From an uncultured Tateyamaria sp. (GTDB taxonomy: Bacteria; Pseudomonadota; Alphaproteobacteria; Rhodobacterales; Rhodobacteraceae): a DNA stretch of 64,000 nucleotides. Within the stretch, counting starts at the first letter, position 1, and each line of letters starts with the position of its first letter. The notes under the pieces are model-generated. The model was not told the DNA's origin. It saw only the letters and a program-made list of their open reading frames with translations, and did not search any database. Location of the stretch: NCBI RefSeq assembly GCF_947494755.1, contig NZ_CANLVZ010000008.1, positions 114,739 through 178,738 of the forward strand, written 5' to 3'. The position numbers and the translations under genes were made by a program. This document shows positions 9,562 through 18,163 of the stretch, piece after piece.

Positions 9562-10572
9562 TCACTCCTTTTTGGTGCGCACGCGATAACTCAGCGGGAA
9601 CAGTTCCAGATCGTAGCGGTCGCGCACCAACCCCCACACTCCCTTGGGGGCCTTCAGCATGACGACAATTGCCACCGCGCCCAGAACCATCAGATAGATG
9701 GTGCCGAAATCGGCAAGCGTTTCGCGCAGAAGGAAAAAGATAAGCGTTCCGATGATCGGCCCTTCGAGCGTGCCGATGCCCCCGATGACCACGATAAAGA
9801 TCACGAAAGCCGTCCAGTCATTGACCGAAAAGGCCGCATCGGGCGAAATCCGCAGCTTTTGCAGGAACAGCAGTCCGCCGATGATGGCTGTGAAGGCGGA
9901 GGTTACGACATAGACCTCTAGCTTGGTGCGCCAGATGTCGATACCGAGGCCCGAGGCGGCAACTTCGCTGTCGCGGATCGCCGTCAGCGCAAGCCCGCGC
10001 CGCGAGCGCAGGAACAGGTAGACGCACGCGATCACGGTGATCGCCGCGCCAAGCGCCAGCCAGTAGCTGAACGCCTCCCGCCCCGACCGCGAGTCCGCGA
10101 GCGAGCGCACCACATCAACCGGCAGCGAGGTCCCCGACCCGCCGCCAAGAGCGGAAATCTGTGCAAATGTAAGGCGGAAAACCTCCGCCATGACCCACGT
10201 ACCGATTGCGAAATAGGCCCCTTTGAGGCGGAAGATCAGCGCGGCCACCGGCACCGACAGCATCGCCGCCAGCACGCCGGATCCGAGGATCGCCACGATC
10301 GGGTGCAGCCCGCCAAAGATCGTCAGCGCGAACAGCATATAGCCACCAAAACCCACGAACGCCTGCTGCCCGACTGACACAAGGCCCGCATAGCCCGCCA
10401 TCAGGTTCCACAGGCACGCGAGTGACAGATAGAGAAAAATCTCGCCCATCAGGCGCAGATCGGCCCGCCCAGCCCACCACGGCGCAAGCGCCAGCACGAT
10501 CACGGCCAGTGCGGCTACAATCATCGCAACGCGGCTGGCGCGCGTGGCCCGGGTGACGACCGGGGCGCTCAA
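9562..10572 (-). CDS. livM: Branched-chain-type (LIV/HAAT) ABC transporter permease, LivM family
   Basis: The second membrane subunit of a hydrophobic amino acid-type ABC importer. It has 336 residues with about nine helices and the LivM signature FSYWLALGAAITVI region followed by RSRRGLALTAIRDSEVAASG, the cytoplasmic coupling loop. I chose the TTG at 10572 because it overlaps the livH stop (ATTGA), giving translational coupling. The frame is open to 10653, but the extension is an arginine/glycine-rich read through livH. The partner genes livH, livF and livG lie immediately upstream. The family is secure. The cargo is probably not leucine but the substrate of the linked catabolic enzymes (inference). 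Confidence 0.92.
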   Translation of the reverse strand: MSAPVVTRATRASRVAMIVAALAVIVLALAPWWAGRADLRLMGEIFLYLSLACLWNLMAGYAGLVSVGQQAFVGFGGYMLFALTIFGGLHPIVAILGSGVLAAMLSVPVAALIFRLKGAYFAIGTWVMAEVFRLTFAQISALGGGSGTSLPVDVVRSLADSRSGREAFSYWLALGAAITVIACVYLFLRSRRGLALTAIRDSEVAASGLGIDIWRTKLEVYVVTSAFTAIIGGLLFLQKLRISPDAAFSVNDWTAFVIFIVVIGGIGTLEGPIIGTLIFFLLRETLADFGTIYLMVLGAVAIVVMLKAPKGVWGLVRDRYDLELFPLSYRVRTKKE

Positions 10573-11435
10573 TGCTCGACCCTCGGGAAAAGGCCGTTGG
10601 GGCGTATGGCCAGTACGACCAGAAACGCGATGTGCCCCGCCAGAACCTGCCAACCGGGGTCGATCTTGGCCCCGATGGTTTGCGCCACGCCCAGGATCAC
10701 ACCGCCCGCAAGCGTGCCCCAGATGTTGCCAAGCCCGCCGATGATCACCGCCTCGAACCCAAAGATGAGACGCCCGCCACCGATGGACGGATCAAAGCTG
10801 GTGCGTACACCCAGCATGATGCCCGCAATCGCCGTGACGGCGAGCGCCAACGCCATGGCCAGCCCGAACACATGCGCCTTGTTCAGCCCCATCAGTTGCG
10901 CGATGTCCTGATTGTCGGACACCGCGCGGAACTGACGGCCGAGGGCAGTTGCGTAGAATATCCATTGCAGTCCGGCGATCACCGCGACGGCCATCGCAAA
11001 GGTGAGCAGCGGTAACACCCCGAGGGACAGGCCCCCGACCGACAGGCTCGCCGTTTCGATCGATCCGGCGGACAGCTTCTGTGGATCGGCGGTGTAACCT
11101 TCGAGCAGCGCGTTCTGCAGGATCACCGATAGCCCGAAGGTGACAAGCAAGGGCGGCAGAATGTCCGTCCCGAGAGTCTGGTTCAACAGGCCCCGTTGCA
11201 GCACGTAGCCGATCCCGGCCATGGCTGGCATAACGACCAACAAAGCCACGAACGGATGCACGCCCAGCATCACGGTGGTGCTCAGCCCCAAGTAAGCCGC
11301 CAGAATAATCAGGTCGCCGTGCGCGATATTGACCAGCCGCATCACCCCGAAAATCAAGGACAGGCCGGCGGCAAACAGCGCATAAAGCCCGCCCAGCAGG
11401 ACCCCCTGCACAATTGCGTTGAGCCATTCGATCAT
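10569..11435 (-). CDS. livH: Branched-chain-type (LIV/HAAT) ABC transporter permease, LivH family
   Basis: The first membrane subunit of the importer. The 288-residue product begins MIEWLNAIVQGVLLGGLYAL, the classic LivH start, and contains the conserved GLSLIFGVMRLVNIAHGD early motif and the RAVSDNQDIAQLMGLN coupling loop near the middle. The ATG at 11435 overlaps the livF stop by 4 bases (ATGA); the upstream extension to 11525 is out of family. It forms the membrane channel with LivM, powered by LivG and LivF. Very secure as a family call. Confidence 0.94.
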   Translation of the reverse strand: MIEWLNAIVQGVLLGGLYALFAAGLSLIFGVMRLVNIAHGDLIILAAYLGLSTTVMLGVHPFVALLVVMPAMAGIGYVLQRGLLNQTLGTDILPPLLVTFGLSVILQNALLEGYTADPQKLSAGSIETASLSVGGLSLGVLPLLTFAMAVAVIAGLQWIFYATALGRQFRAVSDNQDIAQLMGLNKAHVFGLAMALALAVTAIAGIMLGVRTSFDPSIGGGRLIFGFEAVIIGGLGNIWGTLAGGVILGVAQTIGAKIDPGWQVLAGHIAFLVVLAIRPNGLFPRVEH

Positions 11436-12142
11436 GCGGCCACTCCGAAATAGGCGGCGGTGATCTGGTCGCGGGTGATGTCCTCGACCCGGCCCGACAA
11501 CGACACGCGCCCTTCCTGCAGGCAATAGACGCGGGACGAGACCGACAACGCCTTGGTGACGTCCTGCTCGACGATCATGGCCGTCATGCCCCCGCTCACG
11601 ATGTTCGGCAGCGCCTCATAGATGGATTTGATAATGACGGGGGCAAGGCCCAGACTGATCTCGTCAAACAGGATTACCTCGGGGTTCGACATCAGGGCAC
11701 GGCCGATGGCGACCATCTGCTGCTGTCCGCCAGATAGCGAGGTCGAGGGCTGGTTGCGGCGCTCTTTCAAGATCGGAAACAGGCCATAGACCGCCTCTAG
11801 GAACCACGGCCCCTGCCGCCCCACAGTACCGCCGAGCTTGAGGTTTTCCTCAACCGAGAGCGAGGCGAACAACTGCCGCCCCTCCGGAACCAGCGCCACA
11901 CCGGCATAGGCCACCTGATCGGCGCGCAACGCCCCGATGGGTTGCCCCTTGAACAGGACCTGATCGGCAGCATTGGGCAACAACCCCGAAATCGAACGCA
12001 TCAGCGTGGTCTTGCCCGCCCCGTTGGCTCCGATGATTGCGATCACCTCACCCGCGTTCACTTCCATATCAACGCCGTAAAGCGCCTGAAAATCTCCGTA
12101 ATAGGCATCGAGGCCCGCGAGTTGCAGCACCGGATCAGACAT
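11432..12142 (-). CDS. livF: LIV/HAAT ABC transporter ATP-binding protein, LivF family
   Basis: One of two cytoplasmic ATPases of the importer. The 236-residue product has Walker A GANGAGKTT, signature LSGGQQQMVAIGRALMSNP, Walker B VILFDEISLGLAP and the H-loop-region glutamate EQDVTKAL, all typical of LivF. The ATG at 12142 overlaps the livG stop by 8 bases; the frame upstream to 12181 adds a non-family leader. The order livG-livF-livH-livM is standard. Very secure. Confidence 0.95.
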   Translation of the reverse strand: MSDPVLQLAGLDAYYGDFQALYGVDMEVNAGEVIAIIGANGAGKTTLMRSISGLLPNAADQVLFKGQPIGALRADQVAYAGVALVPEGRQLFASLSVEENLKLGGTVGRQGPWFLEAVYGLFPILKERRNQPSTSLSGGQQQMVAIGRALMSNPEVILFDEISLGLAPVIIKSIYEALPNIVSGGMTAMIVEQDVTKALSVSSRVYCLQEGRVSLSGRVEDITRDQITAAYFGVAA

Positions 12143-12863
12143 CGGGATCGACCCCCAGATAGATTTCCTTGACCTCGGCACTGTCCATGATCGTCTTGGG
12201 CGGCCCCTCGGCGATCTTCTTGCCGAAGTCGATCACGATCAGCCGTTCGACCACGGCCAGCAACGCATGGACCACGTGTTCGATCCAGATGATCGTGGTG
12301 CCACCCGCATGTACGGCCTTGATCGTGTCGATCAGGGCGGTGCATTCCGCTTCGGTCAGACCGCCCGCGATCTCGTCCAGCAGCAGCAGCTTGGGCCGCG
12401 CCGCCAGCGCACGCGCCATTTCCAGCCGCTTGCGATCCAGCAGGGTAAGCGCGCCGGCGCGGATATTGGCCTTGGCGAGCAGGCCTGTGTCTTCAAGAAC
12501 GGCAAGCACATGCGCCTCGGCCTCATGCCCGCGCATCCCGGCCCCTTCGACTGCACCGACCAACGCGTTCTCAAACACCGTCATCCCGCCAAAGGGTTGG
12601 GGCACCTGGAATGACCGGGCAATCCCCATCTTGCAACGCCGTGCGGCGGAGGTGGCCGAAATGTCCTGCCCCTGAAACGTGATCCGCCCGGCGTCCGGGC
12701 TGAGCGCCCCGGTCACGAGATTGAACAGCGATGTCTTGCCCGCCCCGTTGGGCCCCAGAATGCCGACAGCTTCGCCTTGCGCGATGTCAAAGCTGGTGTC
12801 GTCGGCAACCACAACGGCGCCAAACGACTTGCGCAAACCTGCGACGGATAACAGGGCGGACAT
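12135..12863 (-). CDS. livG: LIV/HAAT ABC transporter ATP-binding protein, LivG family
   Basis: The second ATPase subunit, 242 residues. Walker A GPNGAGKTS, the LivG-type Q-loop region ARSFQVPQPFGGMTVFENAL, a degenerate signature (GALTLLDRKRLEMARALAA replaces LSxGQ, common in LivG) and Walker B LLLLDEIAGGLTEAE are visible. The ATG at 12863 is 6 bp after the binding-protein stop. It partners with LivF and belongs to the same transcript. Very secure. Confidence 0.94.
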   Translation of the reverse strand: MSALLSVAGLRKSFGAVVVADDTSFDIAQGEAVGILGPNGAGKTSLFNLVTGALSPDAGRITFQGQDISATSAARRCKMGIARSFQVPQPFGGMTVFENALVGAVEGAGMRGHEAEAHVLAVLEDTGLLAKANIRAGALTLLDRKRLEMARALAARPKLLLLDEIAGGLTEAECTALIDTIKAVHAGGTTIIWIEHVVHALLAVVERLIVIDFGKKIAEGPPKTIMDSAEVKEIYLGVDPDV

Positions 12864-12869
12864 GTGGGC

Positions 12870-14141
12870 CTATCCGAGCAGCTGCAATTCGCCGCCCACC
12901 GGAATGTTCGGCGCGTGAGCGTTGTTGGTGATCACAAGCTCGACTCCATCGCCCTGCCGTTGCCACTGCCCGGACACGAGCGGCGTCTTGGACACGTTGG
13001 GCACCGGGCCGTTGGACCAGTTCACGTCGCCGACGATGGTCGACACGTTCGTGCCCTTGATTGCGGCGGCAATGGCATCCGGGTCGTCCAGATCCTCGGC
13101 CCGCGCGATGGCGTCCGCAACAACTTCGAACAGCGCGTGCTTGAACCCGATGGGTTGGGTCCAGGGCCGCCCGGTGGCGGCGGTGAAGCCATTGGCCAGT
13201 TCGCCTGCTGACGTGCCCGTCAGCGAGGACGAGAACGGGTGGTTCGGCGACCACCAGATTTCCGTGGTCAGGCCCACGCCGCGATCCCCAAGCGCCTCGA
13301 TGGCCGACGGGAAGAGCAGCGCCTTGCCGATGGTCGCAACCTTGGGATTGAAGCCCTGTTGCGCGGCCTGCGCCCAGAAGGTGCCGAAGTCCGGCGGGAT
13401 CATCACGCCCGTCACGATCTCGCAGCCTGCGTCCTTGAACGCGGCGATGTAGTTTGAGAAGTCGTCGTTCAGCGGCTGGAACCGACCCGGATCGACCAAC
13501 TCGAACCCTTGCGCGGCAAGTGGCTTGGGGAAGCCCAGTTCAGGATCGCCCCATGCGTTGCCGTCCGCATCGTTGGGGAACAGCCCGCCGACTTTCTTGG
13601 CCACGCCCGCGTTGCTCCACAGACCGGTGAAGTTCGTGATGACGTCCTCAAGGCCCCAAAAGAAGTGGTAGGTATAGCGGAACCCTTCGGCCGGGTTGCC
13701 ACCGCGCCCGAAGAAATAGGGCTGCCAGGGCGCGTCGGTGGTGACGCAGGGCACCTCGTTGATTTCGGCCTGATCGGCGACCGGGTTGGTGGTGTCGGGC
13801 GTTGCGGCGGCGGTGATGATGTCGACCTCGTCCGACAGGATGAGTTCGGCAGCCACTTCGGCAGCCCGGTTGGGGTTGGACTGGCTGTCCTTCTTGATGA
13901 TCTCGATGTTGTAGGACTTGCCGTTGTTCGTCACGCCGCCCGCAAAATGCGCGCGCAGACCGTCAAGGATATAGTCATCCGCCTCTGCAAACCCGGCCAG
14001 TGGGCCGGTCGATGGGGTGACGAAACCGACGCGGATCGTTGGATTATCCGCATAGGCGCGCGTTGCCGTCAGGATGGCTGGCGATGCGACAGTTGCCGCC
14101 AAACCGCCTAGGATCTGTCTTCTGGTTGTTCCCGTTTTCAT
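12870..14141 (-). CDS. LIV-type ABC transporter substrate-binding protein with Tat-like signal
   Basis: The periplasmic receptor of the importer, 423 residues, of the LivJ/LivK-like Peripla_BP_6 family. The N terminus carries a twin-arginine motif (TTRRQILGG, arginines at 7 and 8), then a hydrophobic stretch and a YADN cleavage region, so Tat export is likely. The mature part starts TIRVGFVTPSTGPLAGFAEA, the usual fold opening. The ATG at 14141 has a very strong ribosome site (GGGAGGAG); the upstream extension to 14225 lacks one. It is first in the transporter operon. The preceding dehydrogenase ends 134 bp upstream, so a promoter may lie in that gap. The ligand is unknown; linked enzymes suggest an acid or amine that is degraded by way of a beta-keto acid. 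Confidence 0.92.
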   Translation of the reverse strand: MKTGTTRRQILGGLAATVASPAILTATRAYADNPTIRVGFVTPSTGPLAGFAEADDYILDGLRAHFAGGVTNNGKSYNIEIIKKDSQSNPNRAAEVAAELILSDEVDIITAAATPDTTNPVADQAEINEVPCVTTDAPWQPYFFGRGGNPAEGFRYTYHFFWGLEDVITNFTGLWSNAGVAKKVGGLFPNDADGNAWGDPELGFPKPLAAQGFELVDPGRFQPLNDDFSNYIAAFKDAGCEIVTGVMIPPDFGTFWAQAAQQGFNPKVATIGKALLFPSAIEALGDRGVGLTTEIWWSPNHPFSSSLTGTSAGELANGFTAATGRPWTQPIGFKHALFEVVADAIARAEDLDDPDAIAAAIKGTNVSTIVGDVNWSNGPVPNVSKTPLVSGQWQRQGDGVELVITNNAHAPNIPVGGELQLLG

Positions 14142-14275
14142 AGCGTCTCCTCCCTGAGATGTATGGTGTGGTCTGATGCGCCGCGAAGGGCGCAAAGCCG
14201 TCTGTGTTTCTGTTCGGAATATCATGTTCCGTTTCGCAAATTATTACGGCTTTCTCTGATCTATATACCTTGTTG

Positions 14276-15208
14276 TTATGTTTTGAGGTCCAGTAGCGCA
14301 TCCAGCGCGCTCAAATGATGCGCAATGCGCGCCTTCGTCTCCGCCAGATCATCAGGCCCCCAGTCCCGAAATCCGGCCCCTGACGCCATGCCGGTTCGCC
14401 CCTGATCCAGCAGGGTCTGCAAATAATGCGAAGCGCGGGGCGTGGCATCCAGATCGCCGAGCACCTGATTGTGGATGTCTTGCGTGAGCTCGATCCCAAC
14501 CAGATCGGCGTTCTCAAGCGGCCCCAGCACCGCCATGCGCCGCCCGAAACTCGCCTTGACCACATCATCAACCGCTTCAGCGGTGCAGATCCCGTTCTCG
14601 ACCAGCGAAACCGCCTCGCGCCACAGCGCGTGCTGCAAGCGGTTGCCGATAAAGCCGGGCACGTCCTTTTCGACCATCACCGGCGTCTTGCCTGCCCCGC
14701 TCAGCAACGCGACCATGGCGTTGGCCTGGCCAGGGTGCGTCCATTCCGTCTTGATCACCTCCACCAGCGGGATCATGTGCGGCGGGTTCCACCAGTGGGT
14801 GCCGAGCGCACGGTGGCGGCCCGACAGGCCCCCCATGATCTGCGTGATCGGGATGACGGAGGTGTTGGAGGCGAGGATGGCGTCAGCAGGCGCATGCGCT
14901 TCGACTTCTGCAAAGATCGCCTGTTTCAGGGGCAGCTTTTCCGGTGCCGCCTCGATCACGAACATGGCGTCTTGCACAGTTTCGGCGACTGCATCGCACA
15001 AGGTTATGCGGGGCAGGACGTCGGAAATCTCGCCCTCGTCCGCGCCAAGCAGCGCGAGACTGCTCGCCACCCGCTCGAGCACGCTGCGCAAGGTGTCGGT
15101 CATGGGATCGGTGACGCGCACATCGTGCCCCGCGCGCGCGAATGTCAGCGCGATGCCGTGGCCCATCAAACCGGCCCCGATGACCGCGATATTTGCCGCT
15201 GCACCCAT
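14276..15208 (-). CDS. 3-hydroxyacyl-CoA dehydrogenase-like NAD-dependent enzyme
   Basis: An NAD-dependent beta-hydroxy acid or acyl-CoA dehydrogenase of the HAD/6-phosphogluconate-dehydrogenase-like class, 310 residues. The Rossmann motif IAVIGAGLMGHGIALTF opens the protein; ILASNTSVIPITQI and GTHWWNPPHMIPLVEVIK (the family H-x-x-N-P-P catalytic region) follow, then the C-terminal helical domain with VPGFIGNRLQHAL. The ATG at 15208 overlaps the SDR stop by one base (TGATG). Known relatives include hydroxybutyryl-CoA, L-gulonate and L-carnitine dehydrogenases. The WWNPP variant is not the HPFNP form I recall for carnitine dehydrogenases. It probably makes the beta-keto acid that BKACE cleaves (inference from context). 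Confidence 0.85.
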   Translation of the reverse strand: MGAAANIAVIGAGLMGHGIALTFARAGHDVRVTDPMTDTLRSVLERVASSLALLGADEGEISDVLPRITLCDAVAETVQDAMFVIEAAPEKLPLKQAIFAEVEAHAPADAILASNTSVIPITQIMGGLSGRHRALGTHWWNPPHMIPLVEVIKTEWTHPGQANAMVALLSGAGKTPVMVEKDVPGFIGNRLQHALWREAVSLVENGICTAEAVDDVVKASFGRRMAVLGPLENADLVGIELTQDIHNQVLGDLDATPRASHYLQTLLDQGRTGMASGAGFRDWGPDDLAETKARIAHHLSALDALLDLKT

Positions 15209-15993
15209 CAGCCCGCCGTATACCCGCCGTCGGCGTACAGGATATGCCCGGTGTAGAAATCCGACGCGCGCGAGGATAGGAACAGAAGTGGGCCTGCCAG
15301 GTCCTCGGGCTCGCCCAAACGGCCCTTGGGCACGCGCGATAGGAAGCCGTCGCGCACAGCCGTGGCCTCGGGTGTGTCCTCGAACATCCACGCGGTGAGA
15401 GGAGAGCGGAAGACAGTGGGCGCAATCGCGTTCACCGTGATGCCCGTCGGGCCGAGTTCGCATCCCAAAGCCTTGGTCATTCCATCTACGGCCGCCTTCG
15501 AGGCGCAATAGGCGGTGTAGCCCGCAGGGTGGCCCAGCAATCCACGGGCCGAGGACATCAGGACGATCTTGCCGCCTGCGCCCTGCGCCTGCATCTGACC
15601 TGCTGCCGCCCGCGCCATCAGCCAGCTTTGGGTGACATTGGCGTCCATGACACCCTCAAAGGTCGAGGGGTCCATATCGCCGATCTTGGCCACCTTGTTC
15701 ATGCCCGAGGCGACAACGAGAATATCGAGTTGGCCGAAGGTCGCCACGGCTTCCTCGACCATGGCGGCGCAGGCCGCCTCACTGTCGGGACGCGCATTGA
15801 TCTGATGCGTTCGCCCCGTGCAGGTGGCCGCAACCTCGGCCATCGCATCGGCATTGCCCGCCGCCAGCACAACCCTGACCCCGGCCCCGGACAAACAGCG
15901 CGCGGCAACGGCCCCGAATGCGCCCGACGCGCCTGTGATCAGCGCAACCTTGCCGGAGACGTCGAAGAACGACATGGGATTGTCGAGGCTCAT
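15208..15993 (-). CDS. Short-chain dehydrogenase/reductase (SDR)
   Basis: A classical SDR of 261 residues that should oxidise or reduce a hydroxyl/carbonyl group using NAD(P). Motifs are the cofactor-binding TGASGAFGAVA near residue 18, the NVTQSW region, the catalytic tyrosine-lysine pair in YTAYCASKAAVDG and the C-terminal GHILYADGGYTAG. The ATG at 15993 overlaps the cupin stop by four bases (ATGA); the frame upstream to 16092 is not SDR-like. It lies between cupin and dehydrogenase genes in a tightly coupled operon, so it probably acts in the same pathway. Substrate unknown. Confidence 0.9.
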   Translation of the reverse strand: MSLDNPMSFFDVSGKVALITGASGAFGAVAARCLSGAGVRVVLAAGNADAMAEVAATCTGRTHQINARPDSEAACAAMVEEAVATFGQLDILVVASGMNKVAKIGDMDPSTFEGVMDANVTQSWLMARAAAGQMQAQGAGGKIVLMSSARGLLGHPAGYTAYCASKAAVDGMTKALGCELGPTGITVNAIAPTVFRSPLTAWMFEDTPEATAVRDGFLSRVPKGRLGEPEDLAGPLLFLSSRASDFYTGHILYADGGYTAG

Positions 15994-16340
15994 GGTCGTC
16001 CTCCTTCGGGGTAGGGGATCACGACCAGCATCTTGCAGACGTGGTTGCTGCGGTTTTCGATCTTGCGCACCTCGCCGGGCGGGATCGTACAACTGTCCAT
16101 CGCGCCCAACACGGTGTCAGTGCCATCGACGCTGACTGTCATCTCACCCTCCAAAACGACGTAGACCTTTTCGAATGGGGTCGCGTCTGGCCCTGCACCG
16201 CCGCCGGGCAGGAATTGGGAAAACCCCACCCACTGATTCTCCGGGCCGCCATCCTCAAATCCCTGTAGGCGCAGGCCGGTGACACCCCAATGGTTCGGGG
16301 CCTCGTAAGCGGTCGCATCGGCAAAGCGCTTGAGGTGCAT
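15990..16340 (-). CDS. Small cupin-domain protein
   Basis: A single-domain cupin of 116 residues beginning MHLKRFADATAYEAPNHWGV. Beta-barrel motifs are recognisable: a metal-site motif variant around PFEKVYVVLEGEMTVSVDG and the second motif PPGEVRKIENRSNHVCKMLV. Small cupins of this sort act as isomerases, lyases or dioxygenase-like proteins, or bind ligands. The ATG at 16340 overlaps the cyclase stop by one base. The full open frame reaches 16745, but that part overlaps the cyclase gene. The role in the operon is unknown. Confidence 0.85.
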   Translation of the reverse strand: MHLKRFADATAYEAPNHWGVTGLRLQGFEDGGPENQWVGFSQFLPGGGAGPDATPFEKVYVVLEGEMTVSVDGTDTVLGAMDSCTIPPGEVRKIENRSNHVCKMLVVIPYPEGGRP

Positions 16341-17179
16341 CAGAACGCCTCGCCCGCCTCGATCCGGTAGCCCTGATCCTTGTCCATCATGGCAACCAGA
16401 CGGATGATGCACCCATCGCCGCGATCCCAGTTCCACGGGAAGAAGGCGAAGGTGACGCGTTTGCCCGTGACCCGATCCAGATCGCCGCCGACATTCTCGA
16501 TGCCGAGAATACCGTTGGTGAACAGCTTCTGGTGGACGGGTTCCCATTCGGGGAAATCCTCGTCCCACGGCGTACCGCCCGACCATTCGAGGTATTCCTT
16601 TTCCAGATGCGGCAGGATGGGGCCGTTGCGCTGCGGGCCGATCGCGGTCGCAAGCGGGTGGTCGTTGGCTTGGGTGTCGTGACCCACAACCTTGATCCCT
16701 TTTTCGACCATCCAATCGGCGGCAGACGGCACGAGGCCCGGGCAATAGGCGAAGTAATCGCCATCCTCATATTGCTTGTGCCAGCCCGTGTTGATGATCA
16801 GCACATCATTCTTGCGGATCGCGTGGCCACAGGCTTTTTCAAGATCGTCGCCGGTGATGCTTTCCCATTTCTTTTTGGGGATGCTGACCACCAGACCGGA
16901 CCCAAAGAAATGCGGCAGCGGCACCTCGTCGATGAACGGCGTGCCCTGAACCACATGGGCGGGTGCATCAATGTGAGTGGTGACGTGCATGGTCGTCGTG
17001 ATTGTCTGGCTCAGCACGCCGGATTTGGCCATGTAGTGCTTGCGGTCGATCTGGACGTCTTTGAAATACGGCCAGTTGGGGCACTGGAACCCGTAGCGGT
17101 GACTGAGGTTCACGAACTCCAGCCCCATATCGTTGTTGTCGTTTTCCTGAAAATCGATCCCGCGAATATTAACGACCAT
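16340..17179 (-). CDS. Cyclase-family metal-dependent hydrolase (kynurenine formamidase-like)
   Basis: A 279-residue member of the cyclase/KynB superfamily (PF04199), metal-dependent hydrolases of amides, lactones or cyclic compounds. The metal-binding signature is clear: MHVTTHIDAPAHV (H-x-x-T-H-x-D-x-P-x-H) near residues 64-76. Further family features are DVLIINTGW and KGIKVVGHDTQANDH. A strong GGGAGGAA ribosome site precedes the ATG at 17179. It is the first gene of the minus-strand catabolic operon and lies divergent to an IclR regulator. It may open a ring or hydrolyse an amide at the start of the pathway; true kynurenine formamidase activity is not implied. Confidence 0.88.
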   Translation of the reverse strand: MVVNIRGIDFQENDNNDMGLEFVNLSHRYGFQCPNWPYFKDVQIDRKHYMAKSGVLSQTITTTMHVTTHIDAPAHVVQGTPFIDEVPLPHFFGSGLVVSIPKKKWESITGDDLEKACGHAIRKNDVLIINTGWHKQYEDGDYFAYCPGLVPSAADWMVEKGIKVVGHDTQANDHPLATAIGPQRNGPILPHLEKEYLEWSGGTPWDEDFPEWEPVHQKLFTNGILGIENVGGDLDRVTGKRVTFAFFPWNWDRGDGCIIRLVAMMDKDQGYRIEAGEAF

Positions 17180-17214
17180 CCGTTCCTCCCAAAACCGGTT
17201 AAAGGTGTTTCACA

Positions 17215-17236
17215 ATATGGTGCAAATGTATCATAT
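17215..17236. promoter_or_regulatory. Candidate IclR-family operator in the divergent promoter
   Basis: ATATGGT-N8-ATCATAT, an inverted repeat with 7-bp arms and one mismatch, in an AT-rich patch between the divergent cyclase operon (start 17179) and the IclR gene (start 17321). Position and symmetry suit a regulator site controlling both directions. Repeat seen; binding inferred. Confidence 0.45.
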
Positions 17237-17320
17237 AGCGGTCAAGGACTGATTTGTCGGGCATGATTTCTGAGGCTGAGCACGTCAAGACAACGGGCTG
17301 ACACAAGGGTAGAACCACAT

Positions 17321-18058
17321 ATGAGCATCCAAGAAATCTCGAAAAATCAAGGAATTCAGGTGATCTCGCGTGCAGCTACGATCTTGCGTCTGTTGGGTCA
17401 GGAGACCGATGGCCTCAGCCTTGGGCAGATCGCTACGCGTGTCGGATTGGCCCGCTCTACGGTACAGCGGATCGTGGCAGCACTGACGGTCGAGGGCTTC
17501 ATTTCAACCGATAAGGGGTATGGGGGAATCAGGTTGGGCCCCGAGATTCAAAGTCTCGCCCAAGCGGCCTCCACCGATATACGTGACCGTCTACGTCCCA
17601 TCATGAAACGCATATCGGACGAGACCGGCGAGACGGTTGATCTGGCAATTCTTGACGGGGACAAGATGTTGTTCATCGATCAGATCGTGGGCAGTCAACG
17701 CCTGCGCGCGGTGTCGAGCATCGGCGAATCCTTTCCCCTGACAACCACCGCCAACGGCAAAGCCGCTTTGGCCTGTATGGACCCCGCCCGCGCGACGCGA
17801 CTGATCCTGGCGGAGCTGGAGAGCGACACGGCCAAACCGCTCGCCACGATCCTGCGCGAAGTCGAAGATATCCGTCAGGGCGCGCTTGCCCGCGATGAAA
17901 GCGAGCATACCGACGGAGTCTGCGCCCTTGGACTGGCCATCGAGGACGGCAACGGCGACATCTATGCACTCTCCACGCCCGTGCCCGCCAGCCGCTACGC
18001 GCGCGTGAAAGATCGCCTGACCGACGCAATCCATCGGCACCTGTCTGAACCTGTCTGA
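17321..18058 (+). CDS. IclR-family transcriptional regulator
   Basis: A 245-residue regulator with an N-terminal winged helix-turn-helix (GLSLGQIATRVGLARSTVQRI, about residues 34-54) and a C-terminal IclR effector domain containing the ETGETVDLAILDGDKMLFID stretch. It is divergent from the cyclase-to-BKACE gene run and is the likely local regulator of that run, responding to a pathway metabolite. It could also influence the plus-strand flavoprotein operon 105 bp downstream. The ATG at 17321 follows AAGGGTAGAACCAC. The effector cannot be read from sequence. Confidence 0.93.
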   Translation: MSIQEISKNQGIQVISRAATILRLLGQETDGLSLGQIATRVGLARSTVQRIVAALTVEGFISTDKGYGGIRLGPEIQSLAQAASTDIRDRLRPIMKRISDETGETVDLAILDGDKMLFIDQIVGSQRLRAVSSIGESFPLTTTANGKAALACMDPARATRLILAELESDTAKPLATILREVEDIRQGALARDESEHTDGVCALGLAIEDGNGDIYALSTPVPASRYARVKDRLTDAIHRHLSEPV

Positions 18059-18163
18059 CACGCGGTCGTCTCCGACCAAATTGATGTCGCGAAAGCACTG
18101 GACAGATCTGTCCAGTTATCCGACAGTTCCCCAAAGATCGGACGAATGCGACAGAGGGCAGAC

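Noticed and set aside
8628-15208. Assignment of the BKACE/dehydrogenase pair as the L-carnitine degradation pathway
   Set aside because: The dehydrogenase has a WWNPP region rather than the carnitine-type motif, and the importer is LIV-type; kept only as a hypothesis.
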